From Pontederia crassipes (taxonomy: Eukaryota > Streptophyta > Magnoliopsida > Commelinales > Pontederiaceae), in the NCBI GenBank assembly GCA_030549335.1, contig CM060195.1, forward strand, positions 5,487,001 to 5,551,000: a stretch of 64,000 nt of DNA, written 5' to 3'. The number at the start of each line of letters is the position of its first letter. Positions within the stretch are counted from its first letter, which is position 1. The notes beneath the pieces are model-generated. The model saw only the letters and a list, made by a program, of their open reading frames with translations, was not told the DNA's origin and did not search any database. Positions 1 through 11,210 of this stretch are shown here, in pieces. The translations under genes and the position numbers were made by a program.

Positions 1-263
1 GATTTATCATGATTAAAAAAAAAACGAAGGTTTAATGCAACAAAGATCACGAAAACGTTGGAAAAATGTTTGCTGACCACATGGATGCCATGTCCTGTCC
101 CACTAAGTGCCCCAGTAGTGCTTGCCTGCCATGAATGTTCGGACTTTTCAACGACGCAATCTGCGGCCACTTATTGCAGTTTTGCTAATCAATCAAAATT
201 GCTGAGTGCAGGAGGGAAATAAAATCCCTGTCATGAGTTGTGAGAGCACATATGCGCATGCAG

Positions 264-302
<39 letters not shown>
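264..302 (+). repeat. 39-nt poly-C homopolymer
   Basis: An uninterrupted run of cytosines. Its exact length is uncertain because sequencing and assembly handle such runs badly. It could form an i-motif (C strand) or a G-quadruplex (opposite strand), but no gene depends on it visibly. Confidence 0.9.
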
Positions 303-304
<2 letters not shown>

Positions 305-340
305 GTCCTCAAGAGCACGTTGTGCTGCGTTGTGCTCGTA

Positions 341-341
<1 letters not shown>

Positions 342-376
<35 letters not shown>
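342..376 (+). repeat. (TA)n microsatellite
   Basis: About 17 uninterrupted TA units lying 40 bases after the poly-C tract. Together they make a compact low-complexity block. Confidence 0.95.
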
Positions 377-378
<2 letters not shown>

Positions 379-2788
379 ATTAACTTCCTATGCAGCAAGC
401 ATCCTTCGGCCATGACCAGCTGGAACGTGCGTGCAATCAGATGGGCGAGGATTCCATTATTTTATCCCCGCCGAGAATTATTGTTAGATTGGCCTGCAAA
501 CTGCAAAGGCCACCCGCGAAGTGTGTGATGATGATGATGGCGAGCATATATCATCGCAATTGGCTGGGCTAATTTGGTCGACAAATTAACAACCAACAAC
601 AGAGACGAGACGGGGTTGTCTATGATGCCCGGCCATTAGGGCATCTGCATTGATGTACCGATCATGCATATATGAATATGAAGCTGGCACTTGTACCACA
701 TGAACAGTGATTCATCTTTCTGCACCTCTGCAAGTTGGTCTTTTCTGCACTACTCTACAGCTAACGAGCTAATAAACTAGTTCTTACTTGTGGGGGCACT
801 CATCCATGACTGAAGCTTTGGGTACTTGTACATAACCGAAGCTGATCAAATATCAGGATCACGGCATGCAAATAAATTAACCACAGTATGGATCATGGTG
901 AAGAAGAGGAGCCTAGTTAAAGATCATGGCACGTTGGAACCGACACGTGTAGCAAACAGAAGTGTAATTGGGTGTGCGATTGAAGTTTTATTGAAAAGAT
1001 GGAAGTTTATGCTTGTGGCTGATGCTTAATCACTAGATAAAAGAAATATCTATATCCTATTGCCTATAGGCTCTTGGATGTTTTGGGACCTAGCTAGTTC
1101 GATCCCCAATGTATTTGGACTTAATTTGTTAACTTCACGTCCAAGAATGCATAAATTACTACATAATTAGCAGGTGCATATGGGTATTGTGCGATACTTT
1201 ATGCCCACAAGCTCCCATATCTCAAAGCTCTTGCCAAAGGATTTGGAGAATCATAAGAATAGAAAAGAGGGGGTGCAGGCAAGGCAAGGCAACAGCTGGT
1301 GTCATGATGGCCTTATGGAGAGAGGCCATCATCATTTTGGTGTCTTCCAGTCAGAATCAGTACAGTTACAACAATTAATAAACCCCACCCCCATCAGAAT
1401 GAACAGCAATCAACAAGTAAATTTTTAACGACACTTCCTATTAATTAAACAATTAATTAACATTTGTTATTACATGATACGGCCATATGTGTAATTGATT
1501 AATTAAGAAAAATGCAGCCACATCTTTTTCGGCCCTCTGTTTTCCAAAGAAGCCCTTACCCACCAGCTGCCCCTCCCTCCACCCTCCTGTTGCTTTGATG
1601 CATTATTTCTCTCTCACCTCCTTGGACAGCTCATATCCTCTGAGCTTCCAGCTAACTTACAGCCTTGCATGGTCTCCTCTCTCTCTCTCTGTGTCTTTTC
1701 CCTCTTCATCTCCATCTCAGTCAAACTTACAAACCGACCACAAACATAAATAAACAAACAACCGTAAATCTCAACCTCCCCTCTCTCTCTCTCCTAGTAG
1801 ATTCTATTGCAGTCCAGTTGTCCACGTTGGGAGCACTGGGACGGGAGCTCAAGGAGGAGTTAATAGCAAAAGTTAATGAGATCAATTCTGCCTGTAGGTT
1901 ATTATATGGGACTAATTAGCTGTTGGCTTTTGGCTGCCAGTGCCCCCCCTTTGAGCTATCCAAAATCTAACAGGTCGCAAGCAGCTTTGAAGGGGGATAA
2001 TGTTCTTTTTCTTCCTGCGTCATGCATGCGCATCATCTGGCGTTGTTCCAATCTTCGACCGTCTCTCGTCTGTTCTCTTCTGATGGTCTTTGGATTTGGA
2101 ACTCGGAACCTTTGCCTTTGGACGTATTCTTTTGGTCTTTATTAGCTTCCTCTTGCTTTCTTAATTAATTTTATAAAAGGTTTCGATTCCTAAGAAACCG
2201 TTACAGTTAGCTGCACTGACTGCATTAATCTCCGGCCTCGCAGTTTATAATATATATTCAACGAGTGGGGCACCATTTTTTGTGAGATCAGGGAGGTCGA
2301 GGTGGTCCTGTAGGTGGCCTTGTGTGTAGTTGCGTTGTCCAAATGTCTCCACTGCATCAGTTTTTATGGAGATGCATCAGAGTTTGCAGACACACCTTGA
2401 TTGCAAAACAGACAATAATATCTATATATCTATGGCACCCAATGGACTGTGGTTTGCCAAGAAGAATTAGATGTTATATTTATTTATTTCAGACGGCCAA
2501 TTCAATAGATGTATATATATGTTGCATGACTATTTACAATTGTTGGATATACACGCAGAAATCAATGAGAACACATCAGGAAGTGCACAGATACGCAACA
2601 GAATAGACAAGTCGGTCCAGTTTCTTCTAATCTCAGTATAGAACTCGGACAACTAATAGTATTCGTATTGCTCCTGGGCAAACCCTGCTGCAATTTATTT
2701 TATAGAAAAAAAACTTCTTGATAATTACTTGGATGTCTTAGAAAAGAAGCTGGAAGAGGAGTGAGATTTAGAATTGGCATATGGCCAG

Positions 2789-2811
2789 TGCATGCATGCA
2801 TGCATGCATGC
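2789..2811 (+). repeat. (TGCA)n short tandem repeat
   Basis: Alternating TGCA/CATG units, self-complementary. Overlapping CATGCA words match the plant RY seed element core, but in a simple repeat this is weak evidence of function. A short CCAG tandem run follows near 2849-2866. Confidence 0.85.
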
Positions 2812-3059
2812 CTCGCCCTTTGGTTGGACCGTTAGCAGCAGGACTGCGGCCAGCCAGCCAGCCAGCAGCTATGGTTGGATACCTCGGTGGCTCTGCTCTT
2901 CTTGTCGTCCCTTTTCGAGGATAAAAGACTCCGCTGGGTACAGGCGCACTCAGTTGCATCATTCTGCCAACTAATTACTGCTGTGCGAGATCAAAAGGAG
3001 GTGAAAGCTCACCTACGTTGATAACAATCCCATACAATATACATGTGTGTGTGCGTGTG

Positions 3060-3086
3060 AGGAGGGAGAGGGAGAGGGAGAGGGAG
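3060..3086 (+). repeat. GAGGGA purine repeat
   Basis: Tandem GAGGGA-type hexamers giving a purine-only strand. No associated gene feature. Confidence 0.8.
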
Positions 3087-3434
3087 CAAAATAACTGAGG
3101 AAAGAACAATATTACAATGTTTTGAGATGCACTAAAACTACGTTAAGAAGACTGTAAAGGCACGCGGACATCATCATCCTAGGGCTCTGATAAGTGATGC
3201 TGTATGCTGTCGAAAGTTTTCTTTTGGCAAAAACTATGGGCTGCATTGGATTCTCACCCATTCATGGAAACATCAAAGCCTCTCTTTATTTCACCATGGC
3301 CAGTAAAAAGCTGATGAGGTCTTCTTCCTTGTCTCAGTAGCTGCTTCCCAACTCTTGTTATAAATTAATTTCGGTGATAAAATCTACCTCCTTAATGTCC
3401 TGAAAATTGCCATGCATTTCAGGTCAGGTTTACT

Positions 3435-3438
<4 letters not shown>

Positions 3439-3465
<27 letters not shown>
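3439..3465 (+). repeat. (AT)n microsatellite
   Basis: About 13 AT units between unique sequences; simple sequence repeat. Confidence 0.95.
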
Positions 3466-3969
3466 GAAGATTTTAAAAATTCATGAATGGCAAATAAGAA
3501 GCTCGGATGGGTATTATAAGGATTCAGGAGTTCCAGATGCAGAAAGAGAACATAGTTGTTACATTAAAGTCCAGTCAAACCAAATGGAAAGAAAACCCAT
3601 GATCTGTGTACACACAAGCATACTAATCATTAATCAAGCACTTGCCACGATCCACATGTGTTCACGTGCCGCTCACGCGTGCATAGTGGAGCTCTCCTTC
3701 TCCTGTTAGTTTAATCGAACATACTAATTGGCTTCTTAGATCTTAATGCTAGCAGTTAACACGTAACTATGCTAATTAATCACACGAATTAAAAACTCCA
3801 TAATATGGACGACAAGAACAAGAGTGGCAGCACGTTGATAGGTACGCGGGCCAAGCTGTCCCCCCTCCCCTCTCCCATGCCTCTCTTTCGACTTTTCCTC
3901 TCTCTCCTGTTTTGTTTAGACATTAAACGCACAATACATGCAACCCTTTTCCGTTACACATGCACATAC

Positions 3970-3970
<1 letters not shown>

Positions 3971-4000
<30 letters not shown>
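3971..4000 (+). repeat. (CT)n microsatellite in RRM gene promoter
   Basis: Fifteen CT units, about 110 bases upstream of the likely TATA box of the RRM gene. On the other strand this is a (GA)n tract, the kind bound by plant BBR/BPC GAGA-binding proteins. A regulatory role is inference. Confidence 0.9.
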
Positions 4001-4002
<2 letters not shown>

Positions 4003-4111
4003 GTATATGTTTATATATACGAAGCTGTGAGCATGAACCCCAACTGCTGGCACGCCCTTAGTACATCATTCCATTCCATCATCCTGCTCTTTTCGAAGCG
4101 TTCCCGGCCCC

Positions 4112-4118
4112 TATATAG
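4112..4118 (+). promoter_or_regulatory. Likely TATA box of the RRM gene
   Basis: TATATAG sits 138 bases upstream of the chosen ATG in a C/T-rich setting. A start site about 30 bases downstream would give a 5' leader of roughly 110 nucleotides, a normal size. No other TATA-like word lies closer to the start codon in a sensible position. Confidence 0.55.
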
Positions 4119-4255
4119 TTTCCTCTCCTGCCTTCTCACCGTCCTCTGTACTTGCTCTTGCGTGATACATACACTGAGAGATTTGTCACTGGCTTCGTCT
4201 GGTCGAAACAAGGTTGCAACGTATAATTGCTGAAGAAAAAGGGAGAGCGAATTCA

Positions 4256-6712
4256 ATGGGGCAGCAGTTCGGAGACACGACGCTGACCAAGGTCTTCGTC
4301 GGCGGCCTGGCGTGGGAGACGCAGAAGGAGGCGCTGCGCGAGCACTTCGAGAAGTACGGAGAGATCCTGGAGGCCGTCATCATCGCCGACAAGGTCACCG
4401 GCCGCTCCAAGGGCTACGGCTTCGTACGTATATTTTCACCTGGTCGACAGCTCTAATATTGTTGTTGCGTGAACAAAGACGGTGGCGGGGAGGAGAGTGA
4501 AGGCACTATGTAGTGCGTGTTTGCGTGCATGACGTTAGTAGTTTGGTTGCCTCATGCACTGTTCTTTCTGCTTAGTAGGTAACCTTTAAGGAGGCGGAGT
4601 CGGCGAAGAAGGCCTGCGAGGACGCAACGCCGGTCATCAACGGGCGACGCGCCAACTGCAACCTCGCGTCGCTCGGCGCAAAGCGCGCCGCCGGCGGCGG
4701 AAGCGTCCGCTCCTCTCCTCCCTCCACTCCTGCGCCTCTCCCGGCGCACCACCTCCACCATCCTCCACCTGCGGGTATACTTTTGATCTCTTGCATGCCT
4801 ATCTCTCTACTACCATACCACACTGTTTTCTCAGCTATCAATAAATTAGTTCGCATATTTTTTCTCCTTTCTCCACAAATTCCATTCTTATGATATGATT
4901 TGTAATGTCGTTCTTCAGCATGTTGATGTTTACCCTTGATCATCCCATTAATCTCTTTCTTTCCTTATAATCAAACAAGCACAAACTATACTTCAAGAGC
5001 TACATGTTAAAACTTATTTGCATTTCTTAGTTATAATATTTGCTTCTTGTGTTTTGTGTTCACAACAATAAAAGGGATGGCGATCGCGTCGAGAGGTGTG
5101 TCGTCGGGGCCGCCGGCACCGTGGTACTACCATCCGTCGTCGGGAACACCGCCGCCGCCGTCGCCGTTCCACCACCACCACCACTACCACGGCGTCCTCC
5201 CCTTCTACGCCCCCACTGCTGCCTACGGGTATGGAACTAGCAAAATGTTATTACTACTAGCTACTAATTATATTTTATATACCATCGGCTAATATTAAAA
5301 TTATTAATTAATTACCATTTACCACAAAGTCATGCGGTGAGAATTACTTACTGATAAAAAAAAGTCTACAAAAGTCGTGTTAAGAATTAAAGCTGGGTAA
5401 ATAATAGTTAGTTAGGCCTTCGGTTGGTGGGGTCCAGGTTCCAGTCAAAGGTCGGTCAAAGCTACGGCCGAGCAGCACGTGACGGCACATGGCCCCTCGT
5501 GCCCTGGAGGAAAGGGACGTATCATGTGGTCCACATGGGCCGTGGGTCCACTGACAGTCTGTATCTGGGCCGTCCTCATTAGCCCACGTGGTCGCCAGCA
5601 GTTAATGTTGTGTCCTCGTCTCACCCTCGGATCTTTCTGTAGGGCCCAATTCTAGCCGAACGTGTTAACAAAGTTTATTTGCTACTAATTAAGATTTAAT
5701 TAATACACCCCTTTAATCTTTTTAGAAAGAGAGAAGATAAATAAATCATGCTCCTTTTGGTAAATAAATATTACTACCATCATATTATTAGGTTAATCTT
5801 TTTTCGTTTTTTTAGCTGTCTAATATATGTTATGCATGCATGTTGTTGCAGGTATGGACCTAACTATATGACGGATTTGGGCTACAACACGGTAATCCTC
5901 TCAATGCTCTTTAATTAATGAAGTTTTCTTTTTATCATCACGTGATTGTTGCACTGAAGCTTCCATACATCAACATTAGTGGCGAATAACTCACTCAATT
6001 TTGATGTGGATTTCATGGCATGCAGCAGAAGCTAAGCCATGGCGGCGGAGGGTTCTACCAGGGGCAGTTCTCGTACCCTGCACAGGAAGGAGGGCTGGTT
6101 GCTCACCCTAATGGGATGCTGCCCATGTACCCCTTCTACCACTTCCAGAACCACCAGTCTCAGGGCATGGGAGTCCCTGCTCATTTCTTTGCTTCCCCTG
6201 CTGCTGCTACTGGTGCCATGGCATCCATTCCCACCATCATGTCCAAGCCCACCGCCATGCCTCCTGCTGCCACAGGTAACCCACATTTTCCCTTCACTGA
6301 TCACTAGCTCTTGTTCATAGAATATGATCATGTAGTTACTTAGTTAATACATTTGGAGTATGTCATTTGCTCATTTTAGATCGACCATCAGTTGTCATAA
6401 TTTAGAGTTTGATTCTTTGCGGATTTAAAGACTAATGCATGTTGTTTGTTTTCAGAACAACTGTGATTGTTGGCTAATAAATGAACAGTTTATGTGGAGT
6501 TTGATTCTTTGCAGATTTAAAAGACTAATGCATGTTGTTTGTTTTCAGAACAACTGTGATTGTTGGCTAATAAATGAACAATTTATGTGGAGTTTGATTC
6601 TTTGCAGACTTAAAAGACTAATGCATGTTGTTTGTTTTCAGAACAACTGTGATTGCTAGCTAATAAATGAACAGTTTGTGTGGCAGTGGAGCAGGTCACA
6701 GGGTGCAGCTAA
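4256..6712 (+). CDS. Single-RRM RNA-binding protein (six exons)
   Basis: Predicted exons are 4256-4423, 4579-4774, 5075-5228, 5852-5891, 6026-6275 and 6687-6712, all with GT-AG introns. They total 834 nucleotides, 277 residues plus stop. The N-terminal RRM has RNP2 as VFVGGL (residues 13-18) and RNP1 as KGYGFVTF (52-59); intron 1 falls inside RNP1. The RRM continues to NGRRANCNLASLG. The rest is low complexity: proline, tyrosine, a short His run in exon 3, and Gln/Ala-rich sequence in exon 5. The layout matches the plant family of small nuclear or cytoplasmic RNA-binding proteins that includes Arabidopsis ARP1 and its relatives, which bind RNA and are tied to stress or ABA responses. The ATG was chosen because it starts just before the RRM, as in relatives; an in-frame upstream ATG at 4214 would add 14 residues. 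The final exon is least certain: three acceptors in a tandem repeat (6455, 6548, 6641) would instead end the protein after three residues (272 aa). Confidence 0.85.
5405..5660 (+). promoter_or_regulatory. GC-rich island with G-box and W-box words in intron 3
   Basis: Inside the 623-bp AT-rich third intron of the RRM gene lies a distinctly GC-rich stretch. It contains CACGTG twice (5476-5481 and, within the perfect palindrome CCACGTGG, 5584-5591). It also has a close pair of GTCAAAG words (5443 and about 5454), which are W-box cores on the opposite strand. These are known binding words of plant bZIP/bHLH and WRKY factors. Enhancer function is inference; it could also be the relic of an inserted promoter-like sequence. 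Confidence 0.4.
6403..6680 (+). repeat. Three 93-bp tandem units carrying splice acceptors
   Basis: Units begin near 6435, 6528 and 6621; each carries TTTGTTTTCAG followed by AACAACTGTGATTG. The period is exactly 93 bases, with few differences between units. All lie in the last intron of the RRM gene. Each acceptor, if used, joins exon 5 to codons for E-Q-L and a stop. The true terminal acceptor is more likely at 6686. Confidence 0.9.
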
Positions 6713-7891
6713 AAATGGTGGAATAATGAAGTGCATGGAGAGGGCTTAATTAAGACAGCTGTTGAGAAAGAAGAAACAAAAATTATGGAGAGAGAAAGAG
6801 AGGCACGTCTGATCATGAAGTGTTCTTTCATTTAATTATTATTATTCCATTTAGATCTATCGGATTCTTTTTATCCCCCACCCCACCGCCCCCCAACTCT
6901 AACCAGAGCATCACAATGATGATGCACAGCTGTAACATAGGCATTGTTCGTTTACCAGTTATTTTATGGTAAACTTTTGATGTCTCCATGTCAATCAAGA
7001 TGGTGCACAGAACCTTTCTCTGTCCTCAATAACATCATGTCTTATTACAAATCCTGTCTGATTCTGATCAATGGCACATTTCTGTGTTTTTTCCCCTGTG
7101 GCGGCAAGTTAATGTGTCCAACAGCAGAATATGACAAGACTAATTAATTGATTGGATCTTGGAGGAGAATAATGTAAAAGCTCATCTAGTAAAGTGTACA
7201 AAATGCAGTCAAATGATGCTTGTTTTTTTTTTCTGGGTAATTTTCTACATGCAATGCTTCATGAAACTTGATCTTACTCTCACAAATTAGAAAAAAGTTA
7301 TTGGTAATAGGGACACACGAACAAGAGCAGGAAAAAAAATTCTCTGGATATCTGTAATGCAATCAAGAGAATCAGAGAAATAATAATTGCTGTGGAAAGG
7401 AAGAATAATCACCATTTGCAGCTTTCTTTCCTTAATTTATTAAATTTTTTCCGCTGACTCCCTTGACTACGAACTTTTTTCGCGTCTACTAACGACTTTC
7501 AAATATTCCGCTGATCCCCTTGAATTATATTATCTTTTTCATTTAAGTCCATCCGTCAACTTCTGTTAACTTTCCTATTAATTTTCATTTTTTTATTTAT
7601 GAAATGATCAAATTACCCTTTCCTCGTATAATCTAATATTTATAAAAATAAAATAATATGTTACAAAAATAAAATGTTAACACAATCCAAATTGCCCTGA
7701 CGGGACGGGGGGGGGGGGGTTCCCCTCTGCGCGAGGTCGCAGAGCAGGGGGCGAACCCCCTCCCGCCTCCTGCGCTCATCAGCCTCTGCGCTGTGTCGGC
7801 GATTGCAGGGAAAGAGGGAGAGGGGGGGGGGGGGGGGGGGGGTTGGGACCCCTCTCTGCGACCTCCGGCGCGGTCGTGGAGTGGAGGGCGA
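6713..7891. other. 3' flank of the RRM gene and G-rich spacer
   Basis: The first few hundred bases are the probable 3' UTR and downstream flank of the RRM gene; no single polyadenylation signal stands out. About 7440-7640 is AT-rich with a CTGACTCCCTTGAC-like word, possibly a transposon scrap. About 7690-7880 is GC-rich with two long G runs (near 7707-7720 and 7826-7842) and repeated CTCTGCG words. No coding potential is visible. Confidence 0.45.
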
Positions 7892-8454
7892 TGTAATATC
7901 CAAGATTTTCGTTAAGAGTAATTTGAACTTTTTGTCCAAACTCTCATGATCTTTCCTATATAAAGCCTCCTATTCCTATTGTTCACTTTTTTTTTCCACA
8001 TCTTGATGGCTAGGTCTTGAGGAAGGAGAAAGAGAAGATCAGGAAGAAGGAAGAAGAGGAAGAAAGATGAGTAAGATATAAGATCAAGATATGTAAAGGG
8101 GATCCAAATTCCTCTCTCCTCTCTTAATGATTTTTCACGATTGAATTGAGAGCATGATGACTCTTTGTCCTCATATTGGATTGTGATGAGGGTGTTTATT
8201 GTTGAAAGCATTAGATTTATGCATGTGTAGACTTTTATGATTAGATCTAATAGTTAGGATTCATGTTTTTCTCATTATTCATGACTTAGGGATGAATCCT
8301 AAATTTTAGAAATCCATGGATTAATATGTTTTTCCATGTTCTTTTGATCCTAGAATGCCTAGGAAATACATATGTTTGATTTCTGATTATTATGTATTAT
8401 TTTCCCCAATTTTTGGATAAAAAATCATGAAAAATTAGACTGGACGACGGAACT

Positions 8455-8645
8455 CCAGAGTTCTGTCACGGCCATGACACACGCTGTCACACCTATGATA
8501 GAATGATTGGAAAAGAGCCAAAAATCGACTTCTGTCATGCTCGTGACAATTCATGTCACGACCGTGATAAGATCATCGCACGGCCGTGACAAGATCATCG
8601 CACGACCGTGACCGCCACATGGCACGACCGTGACAGAAGTGTGAT
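8455..8645 (+). repeat. Cluster of CACG-N2-CGTG-like palindromes in an LTR
   Basis: At least six near-copies of GTCACGRCCGTGAC occur in under 200 bases, some spaced by a repeated ATCATCGCACG word. The motif is close to a perfect palindrome and recurs in LTRs near 42.2-42.7, 49.4-49.6 and 50.8-51.0 kb. Confidence 0.75.
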
Positions 8646-8768
8646 TTTTGGGTTCTGCCACGGCTCTGATGATAGAAGTGTGATTTGTTATTTATATAGC
8701 ATAATGAACTCAGTTGTGGATGATGTTACATGTCACCCCTCTATGGCTCTTTATCGGATAATTGTTCG

Positions 8769-8893
8769 GAATAATCATTATACACATCGACAACGGTGTG
8801 TGCATTCCGATGTCGCCCTCGGGCGAGAGTTCAGAATAATCGTTACATACATCGACATCGGTGTGTGCATTATGATATCACCTTCGGGTGAGA
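8769..8893 (+). repeat. 61-63 bp tandem duplication in the LTR
   Basis: Two diverged units, each running from GAATAATC through ACATCGACA, GGTGTGTGCATT and ending CGGGYGAGAG. They sit just left of the inserted minus-strand LTR. Confidence 0.75.
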
Positions 8894-8951
8894 GGGGAAC
8901 ATTGTCTCCTAGGCCTAACTAGCCTATTGAGAGAGCAACGACATAAATCCA

Positions 8952-10255
8952 TGATGCATAAAATGATGTAACAAAATAAAATCACTAGCAAGTGCACTAG
9001 TCGCTCAAGTAATATAAAAAATAGGAGTAAGAGTGTCGAACCCACGAGGAATATTATTGTTTTAATATCTGAATTTATGAATTAATAAGAGAAAAAAACA
9101 TGAATTCTGAAAATGGATTTTGTAATTATAAAATAAAATAAAGAAAATAAGATAATGGTGTTGAAGTTAAGCCTTAGGATAAAAATAGACCAGAATAAAT
9201 ATTTGAACCATAAAAGATAAATTTAATCTTTAAAGATGGATTAGAGTCTCCCTAAAATAATCTAACATGAATAACTTGCGGTCTCTACGACTGGCATCCT
9301 TCAACCTAAGCATGTAGAACTATCTTAATTTAATAAGAATTGAAGTCTCCACAACTGGCATCCCATCAAATCATATTAAAATTAGGATGCATTAAATTCG
9401 ATTCCCTAGACTATTAATCACTCTACAAATTGGTATAGATTAATAGACCACACAAAGTTGATTCTCCACACCTAGTTATCAAATTTATGTCAATTATTAA
9501 TTTCATATAAAATCAATTAAAATTAGTATCATGAATTTTGAAATTAAACACTCCACAAACTGGTATAGCCTAATTCAGAAATTGATAATTTATCATGGTC
9601 TCTTCGAATTTTGGCCAAAATAAAACTTCTTCTAATCATTACTCCCAAAATGATAATTTCTCCAAAATAAAACTTATTCTAATCATTACTCCCAAAATGA
9701 TAATTTCTCCTTATCTTTACTCCCAAAATGATAATCTCGACCAAAATGATAAGTCCCTTCTTCTAATCTCGGTCAAAATGACGTATTATGACCAATAAGT
9801 TTCGGTCATGTAAGCATGAATTAATTCATGTTATGCCCAAAAATATCAATATGCATTTCTTTTACCCCCAAGGAAGCCAGACGTAAAATTTATGTGATAA
9901 CCACATCTCGGCCAATATGATAAGATCTTGGGGGTAAAGATAATTCCATTTTGCCCAAAATCTTTTTGTGATGTGAATTTCGACCGATAATTCCATAAGC
10001 AACAATTTTAGATAAGGCCACCAAATGTCACCCATTTGTGATTGAATTAATCCATCCGTTAATTCGACTTGTCTGCAATATAATTATAAAAATTAAGTAA
10101 TCCCTCCTTATTTAAAATATTCAAAGCATTAATAATAAAAAATGATAAATCCGGAATTATGACAAAAAATAATCTAAAATGATGCATGCCATGATCAAAT
10201 TATAGAAAAATTAATTATAATAGTAAAGTAAAATATGTTATATTTTGCATGCATG
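8952..10255 (-). mobile_element. Minus-strand solo LTR nested in the Tekay-like LTR
   Basis: Read on the minus strand, its 3' end has the sequence ATTACTTGAGCGACTAGTGC followed by a TGCATCA terminus. The same end is seen at 43.48-43.54 kb and about 51.94 kb in plus orientation. Its 5' end on the minus strand resembles the start of the LTR at 42012. No internal coding region is present. I could not find a convincing target-site duplication, so the right edge is approximate. Confidence 0.55.
9615..9740 (+). repeat. 47-bp tandem repeat (2.6 units)
   Basis: Units start CCAAAATAAAACTT at 9615 and 9662 with a partial third; each contains ACTCCCAAAATGATAATTTC. They lie within the nested solo LTR. 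Confidence 0.85.
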
Positions 10256-11032
10256 GGAAGATATAACATAATGGAAAGGTCCAATGATTGATGGAATGGA
10301 ATGATGTCCCACGAAAGTGGAAGTACAAAGGGTTATAAAGAAACCCTGAGGAGAGTTATGAAGGAAATACTTATGGTAAGTGCATCTCACTTATATGCCT
10401 ATGGATTGAATGAATGATTGATATGAATGTCCATACTTTATGTATGATGATATGATTACATGTTTCCCATGCTTTTATTTGTGCATGATGATAGAGATGA
10501 TATGAATGAATGACATGTAGAACACATGATAAGTGCATGGCATGCATATCTTTTATTTCTTTTACATAAAGATGATGATGCATATCATGTAGTATTATGT
10601 ATAGGATGATAACATCGCGTGCATGACATTTACATATTCTAACAGGGAAACCTCTGCATCCTGGATCTGTGCAGATGCACAATGATTTGGATGGATAGAC
10701 ATGAAAGATTGCATATTTGTATAGGAGTCTTAGAGTCTTTATGTTATAGAGTCTTTCGACTAAGTTTTAAAGAGATATTTTTTTACTTTGGTTTAAAATG
10801 TTGTAATTGTTATTAGTGATGATTTCAGTTCTATAACATTACTTTTGACGTTTTCATGAAGTTTTCCGCATTTAATAGAAGGATTCTTTTATCTTATTAA
10901 TGGATTTATGCTTCCATTGATTTAATAGAAAATCATATTTTATTATGATTATGTGATGTCGAACGGGCTAACACAGTCGAATGATCTAATTGTCCTTGGC
11001 AATTTGTGAGTGAAATTCGAGTAGTTACAGTT

Positions 11033-11044
11033 TGGTATCAGAGC
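11033..11044 (+). other. Primer-binding site (initiator tRNA-Met type)
   Basis: TGGTATCAGAGC, the standard plant retrotransposon match to the 3' end of initiator tRNA-Met, starts three bases after the LTR terminus TTACA. It fixes the LTR boundary and the plus orientation of the element. Confidence 0.85.
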
Positions 11045-11210
11045 ATGTTTAAGACCTATACTAAGTATTTTATAGAATTATTAAGAGTCTAAGTCCATGT
11101 GCAATCGTCATGAGCAACCATCCAAAGTTAAGAATATGTAAGTATTGTGCCATATGATTGTATTGTTTGAATTAACTAACTAATATTTGGTTGATTATTG
11201 TTATGTGAAG

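Larger units (their letters stand above)
1..4111. other. Intergenic AT-rich DNA upstream of the RRM gene
   Basis: No convincing gene is visible on either strand. Open frames are all under about 145 codons, low in complexity, and resemble no family I know. The stretch holds several simple repeats listed separately and scattered TGCATGCA-type words. The last 500 bases before the RRM gene are pyrimidine-rich, as is common in plant promoters and 5' leaders. I see no transposon ends, tRNA or other RNA gene here. Confidence 0.6.
7892..11029 (+). mobile_element. Ty3/gypsy (Tekay-like) 5' LTR, interrupted
   Basis: It starts TGTAATATCC and ends TTACA directly before a primer-binding site, the pattern of Tekay/Del-type chromovirus LTRs. 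A TATATAAA box at 7957-7964 is unusually close to the left end, so part of U3 may be missing. A minus-strand LTR of another family is inserted at about 8952-10255, so the host LTR is about 1.8 kb. The internal region (gag, protease) follows at 11211. Confidence 0.6.

Noticed and set aside
3805..4233. 142-codon open frame just upstream of the RRM gene
   Set aside because: It crosses the CT microsatellite and the likely TATA box and core promoter; composition is low complexity with no family resemblance.
6456..6467. Ending the RRM gene at the first repeat acceptor (E-Q-L-stop)
   Set aside because: Kept only as an alternative: the acceptor at 6686 lies outside the young repeat, keeps frame and gives a more gene-like end. 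Not proven.
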